From assembly GCA_033239005.1 (NCBI GenBank), contig BSQZ01000038.1:6114001-6178000 (forward strand): a stretch of DNA of 64,000 nucleotides, read 5' to 3'. Numbering within the stretch: position 1 is the first letter of the stretch; each line of letters starts with the position of its first letter. A program made the position numbers and the translations under genes. The notes under the pieces are model-generated. The model did not search any database. It was not told where the DNA came from and was given only the letters and a program-made list of their open reading frames with translations. This document shows positions 46,401 through 58,400 of the stretch, in pieces. Source of the stretch: Lamellibrachia satsuma (taxonomy: Eukaryota > Annelida > Polychaeta > Sabellida > Siboglinidae).

Positions 46401-49400
46401 GTATACAAGCATGGAGACCATATCGTAAGAAGGATATAGATACGCTTGAACGCATACAAAGGAGAGCAACTAAAATGATTCCAGAACTTAGAGACCTTAG
46501 TTATGAAGAACGCCTGAAAGAATGTGGTTTAACAACTCTAGAGACAAGGAGGTTAAGAGGAGATCAGATTGAAGTTTTTAAGATATTGAATGGGTATGAA
46601 AATATTGATAGAAATATGTTTTTCTCACTCAAGAATGATAGCAAAACTAGAGGACATGAGGTAAAATTAGTAAAGGATCAATGTAGATTGGACATCAGGA
46701 AGCACTCGTTCTCACAGAGGACAATAAATGAATGGAACAAACTGTCTACAGATTGTGTAACTGCTAGCAGCGTGAATATGTTTAAAAACAAGGTTGACAC
46801 ATATATCAGGAGGGCGGGTTATAAGTAGGTGAACATTGTTGGACTCTCGATAAGCCAATGGCTTCCTTGTCCACTTGCCATCTGGGCCTTTGGCTTGGAT
46901 GGCAAATCTTGTTAAATCTTGTTAAATCTTGTTAAATTCGCAAAGCATGTGTAACGAGCGACGCCAGTAGCATTTGACTTCGAACTTATTTACTTTCTGT
47001 CCAAATTATGTAACCTACCTCATACAGCTGCCAAACTTCTCATATATCTACCATACGCATACACATGTGACATGGTCAGACATTACTCTTACTTCCAAAT
47101 GAAGATAAAAATAAATGAAAACTTGTCATCTCCTATGCCTAGCTTCGCGGAGCGAGGCATAGAAGATATAGCTAGCTTTTGTTTTTGTAATTTTTTATCA
47201 TTACATGGAAGTAAGAGTAATGTTTGACCACGTGACATGTGTTAGGTCAGAAAGTAAACATTGCAATAGCAGGAGTTGCGCTGACAGGTGCTGGTGATTT
47301 CGGCCCTCAGAAAATTCGGCCCAACTGCTTTTGGCTTGGTGATTTCAGTGACTGATGTGACACGCATGATTTTTTTTATACTTAAGTTGAGGGGCCTGGT
47401 GATACCATCGAAAGATGGAAAGTGGCCCAAAGCAAAGCTTAGCAACATTGCACTAAATACGAGATAAAACTTGGATGGATCAATAAAATATATACAACAA
47501 AAGAAAGAAAAAATAATAAGCAAAAAGTGATTTATCTATCTAGCTGGTGGTCATGGTAACAAGGAATAAACACTACGCCCTACAGGATACATTTACACAG
47601 TTCTAGCTAGTAGTGGGTTTGCCTTCACTTTAAGGGTTTGTTATTCTGGAGAGGTTGTGCTCCTGGTCATTGAGTATGTGAGATTGTGGAGGTTGTGCTC
47701 ACTGCTAATTGAGTATGTGAGACTGGGGAGGTTGTGCTCCTGCTCATTGAGTATGTGAGATTGTGGAGGTTGTGCTCACTGCTAATTGAGTATGTGAGAT
47801 TGTGGAGGTTGTGCTCACTGCTCATTGAGTATGTGAGACTGGGGAGGTTGTGCTCACTGCTCATTGAATACGTGAGACTGGGGAGGTTGTGCTCACTGCT
47901 AATTGAGTACATGAGACTGGGGAGGTTGTGCTCACTGCTAATTGAGTATGTGAGACTGGGGAGGTTGTGCTCCTGCTCATTGAGTATGTGAGATTGTGGA
48001 GGTTGAGCTCACTGCTCATTGAGTATGTGAGACTGGGGAGGTTGTGCTCCTGCTCATTGAGTATGTGAAACTGGGGAGGTTGTGCTCACTGCTCATTGAG
48101 TATGTGAGATTGTGGAGGTTGTGCTCACTGCTAATTGAGTATGTGAGATTGTGGAGGTTGTGCTCACTGCTAATTGAGTATGTGAGACTGGGGAGGTTGT
48201 GCTCACTGCTAATTAAGTACATGAGACTGGGGAGGTTGTGCTCACTGCTCATTGAGTATGAGAGACTGGGGAGGTTGTGCTCACTGCTCATTGAGTATGT
48301 GAGACTGGGGAGGTTGTGCTCCTGCTCATTGAGTATGTGAGACTGGGGAGGTTGTGCTCCTGCTCATTGAGTATGTGAGACTGGGGAGAGGGACACAAAC
48401 AGTTGTTGTGTGATGTGTAAAGTAGTTTTGATATGTACTTCTTTGAGGTTTAATTCCAGTTTGTGCAGCTATAAAACTAGTGAAATGAGTCAATCTGGAT
48501 TAGGACAGCACCTGGATTAGGTGAGCACCTGGATTAGGACAGCACCTGGATTAGGTGAGCCCCTGGATTAGGACAGCACCTGGATTAGGTGAGCACCTGG
48601 ATTAGGACAGCACCTGGATTAGGTGAGCACCTGGATTAGGACAGCACCTGGATTAGGTGAGCACCTGGATTAGGTGAGCAGTTAATGACTTCCACTATGC
48701 AATGTGTAACTGTAGTTTCACACATTGCTGGCAACTACCTAGTACAGGGGTTGTCGCAGAGAACATGAAAAGGAAACCAATCAATTGTGACTCTCACAAG
48801 CCAATAATATAAAGTGCCAGTTAGGATTGCGAATTTTTTAATGAATTTGGTTTGAATAAAAATGAATTGAAATGATCCTTTTTGACAGTAAATTGAATTG
48901 AATTTGAATTGATCACATATGTGTGAATTGACCCCAAGTCTGCCCCTAAGTAGACAAATGTTTACTTGAAATCCCCCCATATGTGTACTTGAGATCACCC
49001 CTAAGTAGCTAGATGTTCACTTGCAGGCTGCCTGTATCCCACTGTTCATGACCAACAAGGATGTGGCTGCGGAGGCCATCACAGGGAGCGGGAAGACCCT
49101 AGCCTTTGTCATCCCACTTCTGGAGATCCTGCTGAAAAGGGAAGACAAACTCCGGAAAAGGGATGTGAGTGAGTCAGTGTTTTCCTCCATTGTGGGAAAG
49201 ATTAAAGTTATAAATGGGGTGTGTATGAGTCATCAAACATTATGTGTAATCTAAAAAATCAGTTGGGTAAAACTACCAAGATATTTGGAAGATAAATGGC
49301 CGATGTAATCTGTATTTTCTTTTTCTTTCAAGGTAACATACTTCACAATAGGAGATATTCTGAAACATAAACCTTACCTTTCTATGCAAAATGTATTTAT

Positions 49401-52400
49401 GTCTTATTAATTTTTGCGAATTACAGCGAATGCAACAATCACCGAATTTCTTTAAGTTTATTGTATGCTATTTATAGCAAGAACATACTAGTTATTGTAT
49501 GCTATTTATAGCAAGAACATACTAGTTATTGTATGCTATTTATAGCAAGAACATACTAGTTATTGTATGCTATTTATAGCAAGAACATACTAGTTATTGT
49601 ATGCTATTTATAGCAAGAACATACTAGTTATTGTATGCTATTTATAGCAAGAACATACTAGTTATTGTATGCTATTTATAGCAAGAACATACTAGTTATT
49701 GTATGCTATTTATAGCAAGAACATACTAGTTATTGTATGCTATTTATAGCAAGAACATACTAGTTATTGTATGCTATTTATAGCAAGAACATACTAGTTA
49801 TTGTATGCTATTTATAGCAAGAACATACTAGTTATTGTATGCTATTTATAGCAAGAACATACTAGTTATTGTATGCTATTTATAGCAAGAACATACTAGT
49901 TATTGTATGCTATTTATAGCAAGAACATACTAGTTATTGTATGCTATTTATAGCAAGAACATACTAGTTATTGTATGCTATTTATAGCAAGAACATACTA
50001 GTTATTGTATGCTATTTATAGCAAGAACATACTAGTTATTGTATGCTATTTATAGCAAGAACATACTAGTTTGTAACTAGTCCTTCTTATATTTAATCGA
50101 TTTAAAAATAGGTCAATGAATTTAATGTCTAATTTTTGAAGAATGTTTGGTGATGTTTGCGACAGTTCAACATGCATGCAAGGTTTATTCTAGGTATGGC
50201 AGTCTCATTGAAAAGCGCAACATTTAATTTACCATAATTAGGCTTTATTCTTAATTGCTAGGAATTCAACAGAAATTACATCATTTGGATATTTACAAAA
50301 TAAAATATTAGTGTGAAATATTGTGAATACAACTATGAAGCCACATTTTGCAGCATTTTTTTTACAGACTTTCAAAACTGCTGAAAAGACTTGGTCAAGG
50401 CTACATCCATTTGTTACCTGTGATCTTGTTGCTGTACTTCAGATTGGTGCGGTTATAGTGACCCCCACCCGTGAGCTGGCCATCCAGGTAGACGAGGTGC
50501 TCACTCAGTTTCTCACCCACCTTCCAGACTTCACTCATATGTTGTTGATTGGCGGAAACAACCCAATGCTTGACGTGGAGAAGATGCAGGAACACGGGTA
50601 TGTATTTAGCGTGTCATGAATCAGATTAGTTGATATTGAAATCTGTAGTGTGTGAATAGTTGAATTAAGTAATATGGGCATTCAGCTTAATAACAGGGTG
50701 CATACTTTTGTTAAAATCATTGAAACATTTCACTTTGATTATTAGTGAACAGCCTTGTGAACAGCCTTGTGAATAGCCTGGTATTATAGTACATAGGGCC
50801 GGTCTACTTTTGGTATTTGTTTGCTGAATTTTGACCGGCTGCAGTAAACAATAATTGAATAGTTTGTCTGATGATTTCACCAAAAGTTAATTATAACTTT
50901 ATACAAATAAGCTGGCATGTTGTAGTGGATACTAGAGCTAGCATGTTGTAGTGGATACTAGAGCTGACATGTCGTAGTGGATACTAGAGCTAGCATGTTG
51001 TAGTGGATACTAGAGCTAGCATGTTGTAGTGGATACTAGAGCTGACATGTCGTAGTGGATACTAGAGCTAGCATGTTGTAGTGGATACTAGAGCTAGCAT
51101 GTTGTAGTGGATACTAGAGCTGACATGTCGTAGTGGATACTAGAGCTAGCATGTTGTAGTGGATACTAGAGCTAGCATGTTGTAGTGGATACTAGAGCTG
51201 ACATGTCGTAGTGGATACTAGAGCTAGCATGTTGTAGTGGATACTAGAGCTAGCATGTTGTAGTGGATACTAGAGCTGACATGTCGTAGTGGATACTAGA
51301 GCTAGCATGTTGTAGTGGATACTAAAGCTAGCATATTGTAGTTGATACTAGAGCTAGCATGTCGTAGTGGATACTAGAGCTAGCATGTTGTAGTGGATAC
51401 TAGAGCTGACATGTCATAGTGGATACTAGAGCTAGCATGTTGTAGTGGATACTAGAGCTAGCATGTTGTAGTGGATACTAGAGCTGACATGTCGTAGTGG
51501 ATACTAGAGCTAGCATGTTGTAGTGGATACTAGAGCTAGCATGTTGTAGTGGATACTAGAGCTAACATGTCTTAGTGGATACTAGAGCTAGCATGTACTA
51601 GTGGATACTAAAGCTAGCATATTATAGTGGATACTAGAGCTAGCATGTTGTAGTGGATACTGGAGCTAACATGTAGTGGATACTAGAACTAACATGTTGT
51701 AGTTGATACTAGAACTAACATGTTGTAGTAGATACTAGAGCTAGCATGTCGTAGGTGATACTAGAGCTAGCATGTTGTAGTGGATACTAGAGCTAGCATG
51801 TTGTAGTGGATACTAGAGCTACCATGTCGTAGGCGATACTAGAACTAGCATGTTGTAGTGGATACTAGAGCTAGCATGTTGTAGTGGATACTAGAGCTAC
51901 CATGTCGTAGGCGATACTAGAACTAGCATGTTGTAGTGGATACTAGAGCTAGCATGTTGTAGTGGATACTAGAGCTACCATGTCGTAGGCGATACTAGAA
52001 CTAGCATGTTGTAGTGGATACTAGAGCTAGCATGTTGTAGTGGATACTAGAGCTAGCATGTTGTAGTGGATACTAGAGCTACCATGTCATAGGTGATACT
52101 AGAGCTACCATGTCATAGGTGATACTAGAACTAGCATGTTGTAGTGGATACTAGAGCTAGCATGTTGTTGTGGATACTAGAGCTACCATGTCATAGGTGA
52201 TACTAGAGCTACCATGTCATAGGTGATACTAGAACTAGCATGTTGTAGTGGATACTAGAGCTACCATGTTTTAATAGATGGGTTCCATTTGTCATGAAAT
52301 GAGTGAAAGAATCAAATTGATGAGAGACCTTTAATAAGAATTAGTAATAATTACATAGCCACATTGCAGGGCCCATGTGATAGTGGCGACACCTGGTAGA

Positions 52401-55400
52401 CTTGAGGACATGTTGAAGAGACAACAGGACAACCTCAATCTGGCGGCCAGTGTCAAGTCACTGGTGGGTGGCAACACAATATTTATATATATTATATGTA
52501 AATACATTTTTTTTTTTATTATGTAATTGCAGTTCTTTGTTCCTCACAGTATATATAATGTATGAATGACAAATAGAATGTTTAAGTCAACAGTGTTATA
52601 CAGCATATGTTATATATATTTCAGTAGTTTTCAGTTGTACTTAAATAATTATCTGTAAGATAAATGTTTTTTCCAAGTTTCCATAATCGTTAGTGTTCAT
52701 TAATTTCTAGTTGATTGATATTGTTATGGAAAATACTTTGGCATACTATGTATTGATTTTGAACAAATGGCATCATGTAATTTGTATGTATCAGGTGACT
52801 AGCTTGACAAGTGATGGTCTATACTAGTGACTCGCCCTCAGTTTCTCTGGACTCACATCACTTATATTTAGGTGAATGAAGCATTATTATTATAAGAACA
52901 TTACTGAAGTAACAGTTTTCTTCTAATTATGACTATTGAGTTTTACTTGTGTTTTGGCTATTGTTGGTAGACTTCATGAGGAACTGAATTCTATGTATAT
53001 ACAGTTGTACATATATTACTGTAGTGATCATGTGACAGTGTAGTATAAATATTTGTTACTTTAATAGGGTGGCTCCCATGATAGTGACATTTGATGTTTT
53101 AATGGGAGTCTCTGAATTTTGTCTTGTATTTTCATACATGAGACTCAGTCCGAGTCTAGTTCTTCTGCTCACCTGTTGGTCTGGCAATCAACCGTCCCAT
53201 ACGTAGCTGAGTCTAGTTCTTCTGCTCACCAGTTGGTCTGGCAAGCAACCGTCACATACATGGATGAGTCTAGTTCTTCTGCTCACCAGTTGGTCTGGCA
53301 ATCAACCGTCCCATACATGGCTGAGTCTAGTTCTTCTGCTCACCAGTTGGTCTGGTAAGCAACCGTCCCATACATGGCTGAGTCTAGTTCTTCTGCTCAC
53401 CAGTTTGTCTGGTAAGCAACCGTCACATACATGGATGAGTCTAGTTCTTCTGCTCACCAGTTGGTCTGGCAATCAACCATCACGTACATGGCTGAGTCTA
53501 GTTCTTCTGCTCACCAGTTGGTCTGGTAAGCAACCGTCCCATACGTGGCTGAGTCTAGTTCTTCTGCTCACCAGTTGGTCTGGCAATCAACCGTCCCATA
53601 CATGGCTGAGTCTAGTTCTTCTGCTCACCAGTTGGTCTGGCAATCAACCGTCCCATACGTGGCTGAGTCTAGTTCTTCTGCTCACCAGTTGGTCTGGCAA
53701 TCAACCGTCCCATACGTGGCTGAGTCTAGTTCTTCTGCCCACCAGATGGTCTGGCAATCAACCGTCCCATACGTGGCTGAGTCTAGTTCTTGTGCTCACC
53801 AGTTTGTCTGGCAATCAACCGTCCCATACGTGGCTGAGTCTAGTTCTTCTGCTCACCAGTTGGTCTGGCAATCAACCGTCCCATACGTGGCTGAGTCTAC
53901 TTCACCCCTCGACTCAATTCATGAGTGGAGTTGTTTTTCTGATCCATATGGCCTCTTTATTGCATCTCACCTCGTGTGTCTGTTACATTCTCTATCTATC
54001 ACCTTTGCTCCGTCCCAGTCTAGGATGCAATTGTTTGTGTGGTCAATGATTGCAGTGCTCCACCGCCGCTGACTCTCTCCTTTGTTTGTGTGGTCAGTGA
54101 TTGCAGCGCTCCACCGCCACTGACTCTCTCCTTTATTTGTGTGGTCAGGGATTGCAGCGCTCCACCGCCACTGACTCTCTCCTTTGTTTGTGTGGTCAGT
54201 GATTGCAGCGCTCCACTGCCGCTGACTCTCTCCTTTGTTTGTGTGGTCAGTGATTGCAGCGCTCCACTGCCGCTGACTCTCTCCTTTGTTTGTGTGGTCA
54301 GTGATTGCAGCGCTCCACTGCCGCTGACTCTCTCCTTTGTTTGTGTGGTCAGTGATTGCAGCGCTCCACTGCCACTGACTCTCTCCTTTGTTTGTGTGGT
54401 CAGTGATTGCAGCGCTCCACTGCCACTGACTCTCTCCTTTGTTTGTGTGGTCAGTGATTGCAGCGCTCCACTGCCACTGACTCTCTCCTTTGTTTGTGTG
54501 ATCAGTGATTGCAGCGCTCCACTGCCACTGACTCTCTCCTTTGTTTGTGTGGTCAGTGATTGCAACGCTCCACTGCCACTGACTCTCTCCTTTGTTTGTG
54601 TGGTCAGTGATTGCAACGCTCCACTGCCGCTGACTCTCTCCTTTGTTTGTGTGGTCAGTGATTGCAGCGCTCCACTGCCGCTGACTCTCTCCTTTGTTTG
54701 TGTGATCAGTGATTGCAGCGTTCCACCGCCACTGACTCTCTCCTTTGTTTGTGTGGTCAGTGATTGCAACGCTCCACCGCCACTGACTCTCTCCTTTGTT
54801 TGTGTGGTCAGTGATTGCAGCGCTCCACCGCCACTGAATCTCTCCTTTGTTTGTGTGGTCAGTGATTGCAGCGCTCCACCGCCGCTGACTCTCTCCTTTG
54901 TTTGTGTGGTCAGTGATTGCAGCGCTCCACCGCCACTGACTCTCTCCTTTGTTTGTGTGGTCAGTGATTGCAACGCTCCACCGCCACTGACTCTCTCCTT
55001 TGTTTGTGTGGTCAGTGATTGCAGCGCTCCACCACCACTGAATCTCTCCTTTGTTTGTGTGGTCAGTGATTGCAGCGCTCCACCGCCGCTGACTCTCTCC
55101 TTTGTTTGTGTGGTCAGTGATTGCAGCGTTCCACCGCCGCTGACTCTCTCCTTTGTTTGTGTGGTCAGTAATTGCAGCGCTCCACTGCCACTGACTCTCT
55201 CCTTTGTTTGTGTGGTCAGTGATTGCAACGCTCCACTGCCACTGACTCTCTCCTTTGTTTGTGTGGTCAGTGATTGCAACGCTCCACTGCCACTGACTCT
55301 CTCCTTTGTTTGTGTGGTCAGTAATTGCAGCGCTCCACTGCCACTGACTCTCTCCTTTGTTTGTGTGGTCAGTGATTGCAGCGCTCCACTGCCACTGACT

Positions 55401-58400
55401 CTCTCCTTTGTTTGTGTGGTCAGTGATTGCAGCGCTCCACTGCCGCTGACTCTCTCCTTTGTTTGTGTGGTCAGTGATTGCAACGCTCCACTGCCACTGA
55501 CTCTCTCCTTTGTTTGTGTGGTCAGTGATTGCAGCGTTCCACTGCCGCTGACTCTCTCCTTTGTTTGTGTGATCAGTGATTGCAGCGTTCCACCGCCACT
55601 GACTCTCTCCTTTGTTTGTGTGATCAGTGATTGCAGCGTTCCACCGCCACTGACTCTCTCCTTTGTTTGTGTGGTCAGTGATTGCAGCGCTCCACCGCCA
55701 CTGACTCTCTCCTTTGTTTGTGTGGTCAGTGATTGCAGCGCTCCACCGCCACTGACTCTCTCCTTTGTTTGTGTGGTCAGTGATTGCAGCGCTCCACCGC
55801 CGCTGACTCTCTCCTTTGTTTGTGTGGTCAGTGATTGCAACGCTCCACTGCCACTGACTCTCTCCTTTGTTTGTGTGGTCAGTGATTGCAGCGTTCCACC
55901 GCCGCTGACTCTCTCCTTTGTTTGTGTGATCAGTGATTGCAGCGTTCCACCGCCGCTGACTCTCTCCTTTGTTTGTGTGATCAGTGATTGCAGCGTTCCA
56001 CCGCCACTGACTCTCTCCTTTGTTTGTGTGGTCAGTGATTGCAGCGCTCCACCGCCACTGACTCTCTCCTTTGTTTGTGTGGTCAGTGATTGCAGCGCTC
56101 CACCGCCACTGACTCTCTCCTTTGTTTGTGTGGTCAGTGATTGCAGCGCTCCACTGCCGCTGACTCTCTCCTTTGTTTGTGTGGTCAGTGATTGCAACGC
56201 TCCACTGCCACTGACTCTCTCCTTTGTTTGTGTGGTCAGTGATTGCAGCGTTCCACTGCCGCTGACTCTCTCCTTTGTTTGTGTGATCAGTGATTGCAGC
56301 GTTCACCGCCACTGACTCTCTCCTTTGTTTGTGTGGTCAGTGATTGCAGCGTTCCACTGCCACTGACTCTCTCCTTTGTTTGTGTGGTCAGTGATTGCAG
56401 CGCCCCTGCCGCTGACTCTCTCTCCTTTGTTTGTGTGGTCAGTGATTGCAGCGCCCACTGCCGCTGACTCTCTCCTTTGTTTGTGTGGTCAGTGATTGCA
56501 ACGCCCACTGCCACTGACTCTCTCCTTTGTTTGTGTGGTCAGTGATTGCAGCGTTCCACTGCCACTGACTCTCTCCTTTGTTTGTGTGATCAGTGATTGC
56601 AGCGTTCCACCGCCACTGACTCTCTCCTTTGTTTGTGTGGTCAGTGATTGCAGCGCTCCACCGCCACTGACTCTCTCCTTTGTTTGTGTGGTCAGTGATT
56701 GCAACGCCCACCGCCACTGACTCTCTCCTTTGTTTGTGTGGTCAGTGATTGCAGCGCCCACCGCCACTGAATCTCTCCTTTGTTTGTGTGGTCAGTGATT
56801 GCAGCGCCCACTGCCGCTGACTCTCTCCTTTGTTTGTGTGGTCAGTGATTGCAGCGCTCCACCGCCACTGAATCTCTCCTTTGTTTGTGTGGTCAGTGAT
56901 TGCAGCGCCCACTGCCGCTGACTCTCTCCTTTGTTTGTGTGGTCAGTGATTGCAGCGCTCCACTGCCGCTGACTCTCTCCTTTGTTTGTGTGGTCAGTGA
57001 TTGCAGCGCTCCACTGCCGCTGACTCTCTCCTTTGTTTGTGTGGTCAGTGATTGCAGCGTTCCACTGCCACTGACTCTCTCCTTTGTTTGTGTGGTCAGT
57101 GATTGCAACGCTCCACTGCCACTGACTCTCTCCTTTGTTTGTGTGGTCAGTGATTGCAGCGCTCCACCGCCACTGAATCTCTCCTTTGTTTGTGTGGTCA
57201 GTGATTGCAGCGCTCCACTGCCGCTGACTCTCTCCTTTGTTTGTGTGGTCAGTGATTGCAGCGCTCCACCGCCACTGAATCTCTCCTTTGTTTGTGTGGT
57301 CAGTGATTGCAGCGCTCCACTGCCGCTGACTCTCTCCTTTGTTTGTGTGGTCAGTGATTGCAGCGCTCCACTGCCGCTGACTCTCTCCTTTGTTTGTGTG
57401 GTCAGTGATTGCAGCGCTCCACTGCCGCTGACTCTCTCCTTTGTTTGTGTGGTCAGTGATTGCAGCGTTCCACCGCCACTGACTCTCTCCTTTGTTTGTG
57501 TGGTCAGTGATTGCAACGCTCCACTGCCACTGACTCTCTCCTTTGTTTGTGTGGTCAGTGATTGCAGCGCTCCACCGCCACTGAATCTCTCCTTTGTTTG
57601 TGTGGTCAGTGATTGCAGCGCTCCACTGCCGCTGACTCTCTCCTTTGTTTGTGTGGTCAGTGATTGCAGCGCTCCACTGCCGCTGACTCTCTCCTTTGTT
57701 TGTGTGGTCAGTGATTGCAGCGCTCCACCGCCACTGACTCTCTCCTTTGTTTGTGTGGTCAGTGATTGCAGCGCTCCACCGCCGCTGACTCTCTCCTTTG
57801 TTTGAAACGTTGAATAAGTAAATCTCAATAGTTGTGATTAGAAGATAATAGTTACATTATTATCTACCGACCTGATGAACATTTTCACGAATATAAGAGC
57901 ATTACTATTCTGTTGCTAGGAGGTCCTGGTGCTGGACGAAGCTGACCGGTTGCTGGACATGGGCTTTCAATCAAGGTAGACATGTCACTAAATATCACAA
58001 CCTCTAGAATTAGAGTATGCTTTGAGGTCACTCCGCATGTAATATGAGACATGTTTTATGAAAACTACCATATTACACCATCAATAAGTGCCGTATTTGA
58101 CCTAATAAAGATACAGTATGCTAAAAAATGGTCCATGGAAAAATGTCAAGGAATCTGTTCTTATATACGTACACCAACATTTGTTTCTGTAGACAATAAA
58201 GTAACATTTTAACACTAGTGGTGTCATTTGGTGACTAGTGTAGAACAACTGAAAAGTGGTCCCAACTGTTTAACACCAGATGGCGACACTTAATTTGTTC
58301 CACACTAGTCAAATTGCAATAATTATGGATCCTGCTGATTAAAAAAGGGGTGTCCGTGAATTAGAGCATGTACACTTAATAGGTCAAATAAGGTACACCA

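Noticed and set aside
53967..56315. Open frames of 725-781 codons on both strands
   Set aside because: They are direct translations of the 51-bp minisatellite. All are 17-residue repeats, are open on both strands at once, and lie within a DDX55 intron.
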